From assembly GCF_002860365.1 (NCBI RefSeq), contig NZ_NMWT01000010.1:1-64000 (forward strand): 64,000 nucleotides of DNA, read 5' to 3'. This document shows, one piece after another, positions 35,761-43,051 of this stretch. The first letter of the stretch is position 1; each line of letters starts with the position of its first letter. Both the position numbers and the translations under genes were made by a program. The stretch comes from Bifidobacterium parmae. Its GTDB lineage: Bacteria; Actinomycetota; Actinomycetes; Actinomycetales; Bifidobacteriaceae. The notes under the pieces are model-generated. The model was not told the DNA's origin and searched no databases. It saw only the letters and a list, made by a program, of their open reading frames with translations.

Positions 35761-36495
35761 ATGCTTTTCGACGCCATCCATGACGCCATGACCACGACCG
35801 CAGCGGCCGCCACGACCGTCCGCCCCGCCCTCGCCGCCTCCGCCGCCGCTCCCGTCTGCCCGACCGGCGACGGCGGCCTCATCCAGATCATCACCGACTG
35901 GCTCGTCTCCCTCATGGAGACGGTCGGCGGCATCGGCGTGGCACTCGCCATCGCACTCGAATCGATCTTCCCGCCGATCCCCTCCGAAGTGATCCTGCCG
36001 CTCGCCGGATTCACCGCTTCCCGCGGCACCCTGCACCTCGCCGAGGCGATCATCTGGGCGACCGTCGGCTCCCTGCTCGGTGCGTGGGCGCTGTACGGCA
36101 TCTCCCGGTGGGTGGGACTGCACCGCATCCACAAGGCCGCCGACCGGATCCCCGGCGTGAGCCGCAACGACGTGGACAAGGCGAACGACTGGTTCACCCG
36201 ATACGGCACGTGGAGCGTGCTCATCGGCCGCGTGATCCCCGTCGTGCGCTCGCTCATCTCCATCCCCGCCGGATTCAACCGCATGAACTTCCTGCACTTC
36301 ACCGGATGGACGCTGCTCGGCTCCGCCGTATGGAACACGATCCTCGTCTCCACCGGATACTTCCTCGGCGCCGGATGGTGCTCGATCCTCGGGGTGCTCA
36401 ACGTGTTCGAGGACGTGGTCATCGTCGCCTTCATCGTGGTCATCGCCGTGTGGGTCGTGCGCAAGGTGCGTACAGTGATGCAGAACAGGCGATGA
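35761..36495 (+). CDS. DedA-family membrane protein
   Basis: A 244-residue membrane protein. After a 45-residue Ala/Thr-rich N terminus come the DedA features: ALESIFPPIPSEVILPLAGF, a G-rich helix (ATVGSLLGAWALYGISRWVG), FTRYGTWSVLIGRVIPVVRSLISIPAG with the conserved Arg residues, and C-terminal helices. DedA proteins are thought to move lipid carriers such as undecaprenyl phosphate across the membrane, which would fit the uppS/LTA-type content. It starts at ATG 35761 with a weak -10 (GACAAT) 7 bases before it. arc follows after 16 bases, so they are probably cotranscribed. Confidence 0.9.
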   Translation: MLFDAIHDAMTTTAAAATTVRPALAASAAAPVCPTGDGGLIQIITDWLVSLMETVGGIGVALAIALESIFPPIPSEVILPLAGFTASRGTLHLAEAIIWATVGSLLGAWALYGISRWVGLHRIHKAADRIPGVSRNDVDKANDWFTRYGTWSVLIGRVIPVVRSLISIPAGFNRMNFLHFTGWTLLGSAVWNTILVSTGYFLGAGWCSILGVLNVFEDVVIVAFIVVIAVWVVRKVRTVMQNRR

Positions 36496-36511
36496 ACGGA
36501 AAGGAGAGGCG

Positions 36512-38055
36512 ATGAGCGAGGAGACGGCCCGCGAGCTGGCGGAGGCGAACGACCGGCTCATGGCGAGGAACCATGCGCTCGCCGAGGCGCTGAACCGCGC
36601 CGGCAAGGAGCTCACCAAGGCGCGCTCGCAGCTGGCGCAGCTCGCCCAGCCGCCGCTCACCTTCGCCACGATGGTGAAGGTCGACTCGTCGCGCATCGAC
36701 GACATGGGCGTGCAGCACGCCAGCGCCGAGGTCATCGCCGGCACGCGCCGCATGGTCGTGCCCGTCGCCGCGAACCTCAACGCGTCCCGTCTCGCCACCG
36801 GCGCCACCGTCGTCCTCAACGAGAAGATGGTGCTCGTCGAGCAACGCGACCACGACGTGCTCGGTCCGGTCCGCACCGTCGCGGAGACGCTCGCCGACGG
36901 CCGTCTCGTCGTCGCCGACGCGGGCGGCAATCCGGGCGTCGTCCGCCGCGCCAGCGCGCTCGCCTCCGTTTCGTTCGACAAGGGCGACCGCGTCGTCGTC
37001 GAGACGTCCGGACGCATCGCCGTCGCCGCGCTGCCGAAGCAGGACGACGCCGACCTCGTGCTCGAGGAGACGCCCGACGTCACGTTCGACGACATCGGCG
37101 GCCTCGACCGCCAGATCGACCGCATCCGAGACGCCGTCCAACTGCCGTTCCAGCACCGCGACCTGTTCGCCCGCTACGATCTCGCCGCCCCCAAGGGCGT
37201 GCTCCTGTACGGTCCCCCGGCAACGGCAAGACGCTCATCGCGAAGGCCGTCGCCCACGCGCTCGCCGAAGGCGCGGGCACGGGCAAACCGGGCGTGTTCC
37301 TGTCCGTCAAAGGCCCCGAACTGCTCAACAAGTTCGTCGGCGAGTCGGAGCGCCTCGTCCGCCTCATCTTCCAGCGCGCCCGCGAACGCGCCGCCGACGG
37401 CCGTCCCGTCATCGTGTTCATCGACGAGATGGACTCGCTGCTGCGCACGCGCGGGTCCGGCGTTTCCTCCGACGTGGAGACGACGATCGTGCCGCAGTTC
37501 CTCGCCGAACTGGACGGCGTCGAATCGCTCGGCAACGTGATGGTGATTGGCGCCTCCAACCGCGTCGACATGATCGACCCGGCCGTATTGCGCCCGGGCC
37601 GTCTCGACGTGAAGATCCGCATCGACCGGCCGGACGGCGAGGCCGCCGTCGCCATCGTGCGCCACTATCTGACCGACGACCTGCCGCTCGATCCGGGCCT
37701 CGACGCGGACGCGCTCGCCCGCGTGCTCGTGCGCGACATCTACACGCGTTCCGCACGCCGCCATCTCGCCGACGTGCGCGACGAGCACGGCACGTGGAAC
37801 GCGCTGTTCCTCGCCGACGTGACGAGCGGCGCGAGCCTCAAGAACATCGTCGACCGGGCGAAGACGCTCGCCGTCAAGGCGTCGATCGGACAGGGCGGCG
37901 ACGTGGCGATCGGCGTGGACCTGCTGGCGCGGGCCGTCGAGGACGAGTTCGCGGAGACCCGCGACTCGCTGCTCGACGCCGACCCCGTGCAGTGGAGCCG
38001 CGTCAACGGCTTCGACGCCGGAACCGTCACCGCGATCCGCGGCGTGGAACAGTAG
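36512..38055 (+). CDS. arc: Proteasome-associated-type AAA ATPase Arc/Mpa, frameshifted at Walker A
   Basis: Homologue of the hexameric ATPase that recognises pupylated proteins: N-terminal coiled coil (residues 1-45), OB domains (about 55-185), one AAA module. The first frame runs from GAGGCGATG at 36512 to the Walker A motif and reads GVLLYGPPATARR, where the family has GPPGNGKT. Reading one base back at about 37219 restores GNGKTLIAK and continues in frame to 38055 with VFIDEMDSLL (Walker B), GASNRVDMID and the C-terminal helical part. One G appears missing in CCCCCGG(G). The corrected length is 514 residues, normal for the family. It may be a sequencing error, a mutation or -1 frameshifting. 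The C-terminal tail ends GVEQ and lacks the GQYL-type proteasome-docking motif. dop follows after 13 bases. Confidence 0.85.
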
Positions 38056-38068
38056 CAAGGAGTGGAAC

Positions 38069-39739
38069 ATGACCGTCAGACGAGTGATGGGGACGGAGAC
38101 CGAGTACGCGGTGTCGCAGCCGGGCGTCGCCTACTACCAGCCGGTCAAACTGAGCTTCGACGTGGTCGGCGCGGCCGCCGACGACGCGACGCGGCACATC
38201 CGCTGGGACTACCGGCAGGAGGATCCGGTCAACGACGCGCGCGGCACGCGGCTCGACCGCGCCGCCGCGCGCCCCGACATGCTCACCGACGCGCCCCAGC
38301 TCAACATCACCAACGTGATCGCCCCCAACGGCGGACGCATCTACGTGGACCACGCGCACCCCGAATACTCGGCGCCCGAAACCACCGACCCGTTCCAGGC
38401 GCTGCTCTACGACCACGCCGGCGACCGCCTCATGCTCGCCGCCGCGCGGGCCGCAAGCGCCGCCGACCCCGAACCCGAGGCGTCCGGGCACCCGGTCGTG
38501 CTCCACCGCAACAACGTGGACGGCAAAGGCGCCAGCTGGGGCACGCACGAGAACTACATGATGCGCCGCGACGTGCCGTTCGCGGACGTGGCCGCCCTGA
38601 TGACCGCGCACTTCGTCTCCCGCCAGATCTGGGCCGGCTCCGGCAGAGTCGGCATCGGCGAGGCGAGCGAGACGCCCGGCTTCCAATTGAGCCAGCGCGC
38701 CGACACGATCCACGCGAAGATCGGACTGCAGACCACGTTCGACCGGCCCATCATCAACACGCGCGACGAATCCCACTCCACCGGCGCATTCCGTCGCCTC
38801 CACGTGATCGTCGGCGACGCGAACCGCATGGACGTGCCCCAGGCGCTCAAACTCGGCGTCACCTCCATCCTCCTGTGGACGCTCGAACACGCGCGCGAGG
38901 CCGGCTACGACCTCGACGCGCTGCTCGGCTCCCTCCAGCTCGCCGACCCGGTCGAGGCGATGCACACCGTCTCCCACGACCTGACGCTCACCGCCGCGCT
39001 CCCGCTCGAAACCGGCGGCACGACCACCGCATGGCTCATGCAGGTGGCCCTGCGACGCGCCGTCTACGAGGTCGCCGCCGCCACACTCGGCACCGACACG
39101 AAGGGCGAACCCGCATGGGAGGACCGCGAGACCCGCAACATCATGGCCATGTGGGGGCAGGCGCTCGCCGACACCGCCGCCATCCGCCACGCCGACGACG
39201 ATACGCGCCTCACGATGAAGGCGGAGGCCGGGCGCGTCGAATGGCTGCTCAAGTGGCAGCTGCTCGAGAAACTGCGCCGCAAGATCGCCCGCGCGACCCG
39301 CGCGACCGACACGACCGGCACCGGCGCCGCCTCATGGGCCGACGCGCGTCTCGCCGCCGTCGACCTCTCCTGGGCGGCGCTCGACCCGGCGAAATCCGTG
39401 TTCGCGCGTCTCGCCGCCGCCGGCAGCGTCGAACGTCTCGTCGACGACGACGCGCTCGACCGCGCCGCGCACAACCCGCCCGAGACGACGCGCGCCTGGC
39501 TGCGCGCGGCGCTCGTGCGCACGTTCCCCGCCGACGTGGTCGCCGCCAGCTGGTCGCACCTGACCGTGCGCAAACCCGCCGCCGGCGTCGGCGACGACGC
39601 GACGGGCGTGCGCCCCGGCGACCTCGTCAGCCTCGACATGTCCGATCCGCTCGCGTTCCGTAAGGAGAACGTCGAGACCGCGCTCGCCGAGGCGGACGAC
39701 GCGGCCTCGCTGATCGAACGGCTCGCGCTGCGCCGATAG
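38069..39739 (+). CDS. dop: Depupylase / Pup deamidase
   Basis: A 556-residue member of the Dop/PafA carboxylate-amine ligase fold. It starts VMGTETEYAVSQPG, with the catalytic Glu/Asp region, a Dop-specific long insertion after QPVKLSFDVV, then HNNVDGKG-like HRNNVDGKGASWGTHENYM and RRLHVIVGDANR. Dop removes Pup from proteins and, where Pup ends in Gln, deamidates it. Here Pup ends in Glu, so only the depupylase role is needed. CAAGGAG precedes the ATG. It is cotranscribed with arc. The next gene, an IMPase-like one, has its own promoter. Confidence 0.92.
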   Translation: MTVRRVMGTETEYAVSQPGVAYYQPVKLSFDVVGAAADDATRHIRWDYRQEDPVNDARGTRLDRAAARPDMLTDAPQLNITNVIAPNGGRIYVDHAHPEYSAPETTDPFQALLYDHAGDRLMLAAARAASAADPEPEASGHPVVLHRNNVDGKGASWGTHENYMMRRDVPFADVAALMTAHFVSRQIWAGSGRVGIGEASETPGFQLSQRADTIHAKIGLQTTFDRPIINTRDESHSTGAFRRLHVIVGDANRMDVPQALKLGVTSILLWTLEHAREAGYDLDALLGSLQLADPVEAMHTVSHDLTLTAALPLETGGTTTAWLMQVALRRAVYEVAAATLGTDTKGEPAWEDRETRNIMAMWGQALADTAAIRHADDDTRLTMKAEAGRVEWLLKWQLLEKLRRKIARATRATDTTGTGAASWADARLAAVDLSWAALDPAKSVFARLAAAGSVERLVDDDALDRAAHNPPETTRAWLRAALVRTFPADVVAASWSHLTVRKPAAGVGDDATGVRPGDLVSLDMSDPLAFRKENVETALAEADDAASLIERLALRR

Positions 39740-39814
39740 CCGACGCGGGCCGTCGCCGGCGGCCGTCGGCGGCCGTCGCGCCACCGGCCGCACGACACCG
39801 CCACAAAACACCGA

Positions 39815-39820
39815 TAAGAT
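39815..39820 (+). promoter_or_regulatory. -10 box of a leaderless IMPase-like gene
   Basis: TAAGAT ends 8 bases before ATG 39829. No ribosome-binding sequence fits between. Confidence 0.5.
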
Positions 39821-39828
39821 GGTGAACC

Positions 39829-40686
39829 ATGGCACAACAGGAGAATCTGCGCGACCTCGCGATGAAGGTCGCCGCCATCGCCCAGGCGGCAGGCAAGCAC
39901 GCCCTGCAGGATCAGATGGCACCGCATGACATGCTCATCTCACGCGAGAACCCCGGCGAACAGTTCAACGTGGAGGTCGACGGGCGTCTGCTGCGCTACA
40001 TGTCCGGCCGTCTCGCCGACATGGAGCACTTCGACGGCTTCTGGCAGACGCGTCCGTCGAAATCCCGCCCCGGACAGCGCTACTGGTGCGTCGGCAAGAT
40101 CGACGGCGCCATCAACTACATCCGCAACATGAGCGAATGGGCGATTACCGTGTCCCTGTTCGAATTCAACGAGGAGGGCTCCGCGCAGCCGATCCTCGGC
40201 GTCGTGCACGCGCCGGCGCTCGGCGAGACGTACCTCGCCGCGAAGGGCGCGGGCGCGGTGCGCATCCGCAACACGCCCGTCGGCGAGAAGCGCGAGAAGG
40301 TCGTGCCGTCCATGACCGCCTCGCTGGACGGCGCGGTCGTCAGCTTCGGCATGTCCTACGTGCCGGGCGAGGCGGATCGCGCGCTGCACACCGTCGCCGC
40401 GCTCGCCGAAGGCCGTCCCGCCGACATCAAGCGCGTCGGCCCCGCCTCGCTCGACCTGTGCAAGGTGGCCGACGGCACGTACGACGCGTACTTCGAGCCG
40501 ATGCTGCACGAGTGGGACGTGCCCGCCATCTCCTCGGCCGCCGTGGTCGTCTGGGAGGCGCAGGGCGCGCTGCGGCGTTGGAACGGCAGCGGCATCCACT
40601 GGCGTCAGAACAACGACGTGCTGTGCACGAACGGTCTGATCGACCGCGAGATCAAGCCGTATCTCGTCCAAAGCGAAGGCGAGTGA
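39829..40686 (+). CDS. Inositol-monophosphatase-family protein with altered metal site
   Basis: A 285-residue protein with the overall IMPase pattern: GKIDGAINYIRN corresponds to the family's DPxDGTxNF, and EWDVPAISSA to WDxAA. Two of the usual metal-binding acids look replaced: the first Asp of DPxDG is Gly, and the GEE motif is absent. Catalysis may therefore be lost or changed, and a binding role is possible. Family members dephosphorylate inositol phosphate, histidinol phosphate or PAP. It lies inside the pupylation cluster between dop and pup, followed by its own terminator, so it is a separate unit. Confidence 0.8.
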   Translation: MAQQENLRDLAMKVAAIAQAAGKHALQDQMAPHDMLISRENPGEQFNVEVDGRLLRYMSGRLADMEHFDGFWQTRPSKSRPGQRYWCVGKIDGAINYIRNMSEWAITVSLFEFNEEGSAQPILGVVHAPALGETYLAAKGAGAVRIRNTPVGEKREKVVPSMTASLDGAVVSFGMSYVPGEADRALHTVAALAEGRPADIKRVGPASLDLCKVADGTYDAYFEPMLHEWDVPAISSAAVVVWEAQGALRRWNGSGIHWRQNNDVLCTNGLIDREIKPYLVQSEGE

Positions 40687-40711
40687 CGGCCTGACGACAA
40701 CCGTATCGCGG

Positions 40712-40737
40712 GCCCCGGGGGAACATCCCGGGGCTTT
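40712..40737 (+). terminator. Terminator after the IMPase-like gene
   Basis: Stem GCCCCGGG/CCCGGGGC with a 7-base loop, followed by TTT. It separates this gene from pup. Confidence 0.8.
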
Positions 40738-40825
40738 CGCGTATCGTAGGCAACGGATCGGCGGCGACGGGCCGCCGGAAAACGGACACAGAACGTAACG
40801 AATGCAACGAACGGAAGGAACCATC

Positions 40826-41035
40826 ATGCCTCAGGAATTCGCGCAGGCGAACCAGTCCGCGCAGTCGGACCAGCAGACCACGGGCGAGGAGCTCGCGTCC
40901 GCGGCCACGCAGGCCTCGCAGCAGTCGGACGTCGAATTCGACGCGCTCGACGCGGTGCTCGACGACATCGAATCCACGCTGGAGACCAACGCCGAGGAGT
41001 ACGTGAACAGCTTCGTGCAGAAGGGCGGCGAGTGA
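40826..41035 (+). CDS. pup: Prokaryotic ubiquitin-like protein Pup (Gly-Gly-Glu type)
   Basis: A 69-residue disordered protein, Gln/Ala/Ser-rich in its first half, with the conserved C-terminal helix region [20 protein letters not shown] and the ending FVQKGGE. The terminal Glu is the residue joined to target Lys side chains by PafA. Because it is encoded as Glu rather than Gln, no deamidation is required. GGAAGGA precedes ATG 40826 at good spacing; an in-frame ATG at 40802 has no such site. pafA starts at or before its stop codon, so the modifier and its ligase are translationally coupled. Confidence 0.95.
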   Translation: MPQEFAQANQSAQSDQQTTGEELASAATQASQQSDVEFDALDAVLDDIESTLETNAEEYVNSFVQKGGE

Positions 41036-42498
41036 TGCCGCAGCTGCGCGACAGCGGCACGCGCGCCGCCCACGAGGCGGGCGCGACGCCGGCCGCCGAA
41101 CTCGACGGCTTCATGCGCATCTTCGGCGTCGAAACCGAATACGGCGTGTCCGTCACGGGCGCCGACCGTCCGGTGGACGCCGGACAGGTCGCGATGACCA
41201 TGTTCCAGCCGGTCGTCTCCCGCGCCCGTTCGACGAACACGTATCTCGACAACGGCTCGCGCCTCTACCTCGACGTCGGATCCCACCCGGAGTACGCGAC
41301 CGCGGAGGCGCGCGACCCGTACGACGCGCTCGCGCAGGACGCGGCCGGCGAACGCGTGATGGCGTCGCTCGCGACGGACGCGCAGACCCGGCTCCGTGCG
41401 GGCCACGGCGAAGACGCGACGATCCACGTGTTCAAGAACAACGTGGACTCCGCCGGCCACGCGTTCGGCTGCCACGAGAACTATCTCGTGCGCAGGTTCG
41501 TGCCGTTGGAGACGATCGAGAAGCAGCTGCTGCCGTTCCTCATCACCCGCCAGCTGTACACGGGCGCCGGCCGGTTCACGCCGGACGGCTTCCAGATCAC
41601 GCAACGCGCCGACTTCCTCGACGAGGCGGTCTCATCCGCCACCACACGCTCCCGCCCGATGGTGAACACGCGCGACGAGCCGCACGCCGACCCCGAATCG
41701 TTCCGCCGCCTGCACGTCATCATCGGCGACTCGAACCGCTCCCAATGGGCCACGTGGATGAAGCTCGCCGTCACGCACCTCGTCCTGTGCGTGATCGAGG
41801 ACGCGGTGCGCCGCGGGCGTCCGAGCGGATTCGAGGATCTCGCGTTCGACGATCCGGCCGCCGCGAACCGCGCGGTCAGCCGCTGGCTGGACACGGGGGA
41901 GCGGCCGTCCGACGATGACGGGGCCGACGGCATGCCCGATCCGCTCGCCATGCAGCATCGCTATCTCGACATCGTCGAGGCGTTCGTGCGCGACCATCAC
42001 GACGCGGTCGCCGCCTCCCTGCCGCGAAGCGAGGTCGACGTCGTGCTCGCCGACTGGCGGTGGGCGTTGGAGATGCTGGAACGCCGGGATTTCCTCGCGT
42101 TGGCGACGCGCGTCGACTGGGCGGCGAAGCATGTGCTCGCCTCGGCGATGCGCCGCCGCCGGCCGGACCTGGACTTCGCGCAGCTGGAACGGATGGAGCT
42201 CGACTACCACGACGTGGCCAACGGGCGGCTCTACGGGTCGCTCGTCGCGCACAGCCGGCTGCAGGTGCTGCTGGAGGATTCGACCGTGGCCGCGGCGAAG
42301 CACCGGCCGCCCGCCGACACGCGCGCCGCGCTGCGCGGCGCGTTCGTGCGGCGCGCGCTCGACGCGGGCGTGCAGTTCTCCTGCGACTGGACGACGCTCG
42401 TCGTCACCGCGCCGACCCGCCGCGAGGCGACGCTCCTCGACCCGTTCGGCGCCGAACCGACCGACGCCTACCGCGCGTTGATGGCCGCGATGGAGTGA
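41035..42498 (+). CDS. pafA: Pup-protein ligase
   Basis: A 487-residue ligase that couples Pup's C-terminal Glu to Lys of target proteins with ATP. Recognisable segments are MRIFGVETEYGVSV, NGSRLYLDVGSHPEYATAEARD, FKNNVDSAGHAFGCHENYLV, QRADFLDE, and NTRDEPHADPESFRRLHVIIGDSN. The start is taken at ATG 41035, overlapping the pup stop by one base; GTG 41032 gives one more residue, and ATG 41113, where the family core begins, is a third option without an RBS. No prcA/prcB genes appear anywhere in the window. A strong bidirectional hairpin follows. Confidence 0.94.
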   Translation: MPQLRDSGTRAAHEAGATPAAELDGFMRIFGVETEYGVSVTGADRPVDAGQVAMTMFQPVVSRARSTNTYLDNGSRLYLDVGSHPEYATAEARDPYDALAQDAAGERVMASLATDAQTRLRAGHGEDATIHVFKNNVDSAGHAFGCHENYLVRRFVPLETIEKQLLPFLITRQLYTGAGRFTPDGFQITQRADFLDEAVSSATTRSRPMVNTRDEPHADPESFRRLHVIIGDSNRSQWATWMKLAVTHLVLCVIEDAVRRGRPSGFEDLAFDDPAAANRAVSRWLDTGERPSDDDGADGMPDPLAMQHRYLDIVEAFVRDHHDAVAASLPRSEVDVVLADWRWALEMLERRDFLALATRVDWAAKHVLASAMRRRRPDLDFAQLERMELDYHDVANGRLYGSLVAHSRLQVLLEDSTVAAAKHRPPADTRAALRGAFVRRALDAGVQFSCDWTTLVVTAPTRREATLLDPFGAEPTDAYRALMAAME

Positions 42499-42526
42499 CA
42501 GCGTGAATCACGACGGCACGCATACG

Positions 42527-42565
42527 CGAGGGCCCTCCGCACCAATCCGGTGCGGAGGGCCCTCG
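42527..42565. terminator. Bidirectional terminator between pafA and hup
   Basis: A perfect 17-bp stem (CGAGGGCCCTCCGCACC) with a 5-base loop between convergent genes. Confidence 0.9.
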
Positions 42566-42599
42566 AAGATCTATGCTGCTACGCCGTGGGGCGGAAGGC

Positions 42600-42884
42600 T
42601 CACTTGTTGGTGACGGCCTTCTTCAGCAGGGAGCCGGCGGAGATGCGCACGCCGTAGGTGGCGGGGATCTCGATGGTCTCGCCGGTGCGCGGGTTGCGGC
42701 CCGTGCGGGCGGCGCGCTTGACGCGCTCGGCGGAGAACAGGCCGGTCAGCTTCAGGCCTTCGCCGGACTGCATGGCCTCGACGAACACATCCTGGAAGGC
42801 GTTGACGGCGGCCTCGGCCTGGGCCTTGGTCAGGTTGGACTTCTGGGCGATCTTCGAAACGAGATCAGACTTGTTGTATGCCAT
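42600..42884 (-). CDS. hup: DNA-binding protein HU
   Basis: A 94-residue nucleoid protein starting MAYNKSDLVSKIAQKSNLTK. The DNA-binding arm GRNPRTGETIEIPAT is intact, followed by the C-terminal AGSLLKKAV helix. HU bends and compacts DNA as a dimer. ATG 42884 is preceded by AAGGA. The 5' leader contains an 8-bp hairpin (GGACCGGC/GCCGGTCC, 42908-42932), and TATCAT (42954 to 42949) is a plausible -10. The leader hairpin could affect message stability. Confidence 0.96.
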   Translation of the reverse strand: MAYNKSDLVSKIAQKSNLTKAQAEAAVNAFQDVFVEAMQSGEGLKLTGLFSAERVKRAARTGRNPRTGETIEIPATYGVRISAGSLLKKAVTNK

Positions 42885-42907
42885 GAACAGCATCCTTCTT
42901 TGTCCGG

Positions 42908-42954
42908 GGACCGGCAACTTGGCCGCCGGTCCGTTTATTTCATCAATGATGATA
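42908..42954 (-). promoter_or_regulatory. hup -10 box and leader hairpin
   Basis: -10 TATCAT at 42954-42949 (minus strand) and, in the leader, an 8-bp stem GGACCGGC/GCCGGTCC with a 9-base loop. Confidence 0.5.
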
Positions 42955-43051
42955 GCGCATGATGAGGCCAAACAGCGCATTTTTCAACGATTTCACGTGT
43001 TCCGCGACGGATTTTCACGGATTATGCGGATTGGCGCGAACGGTTCGCGTA

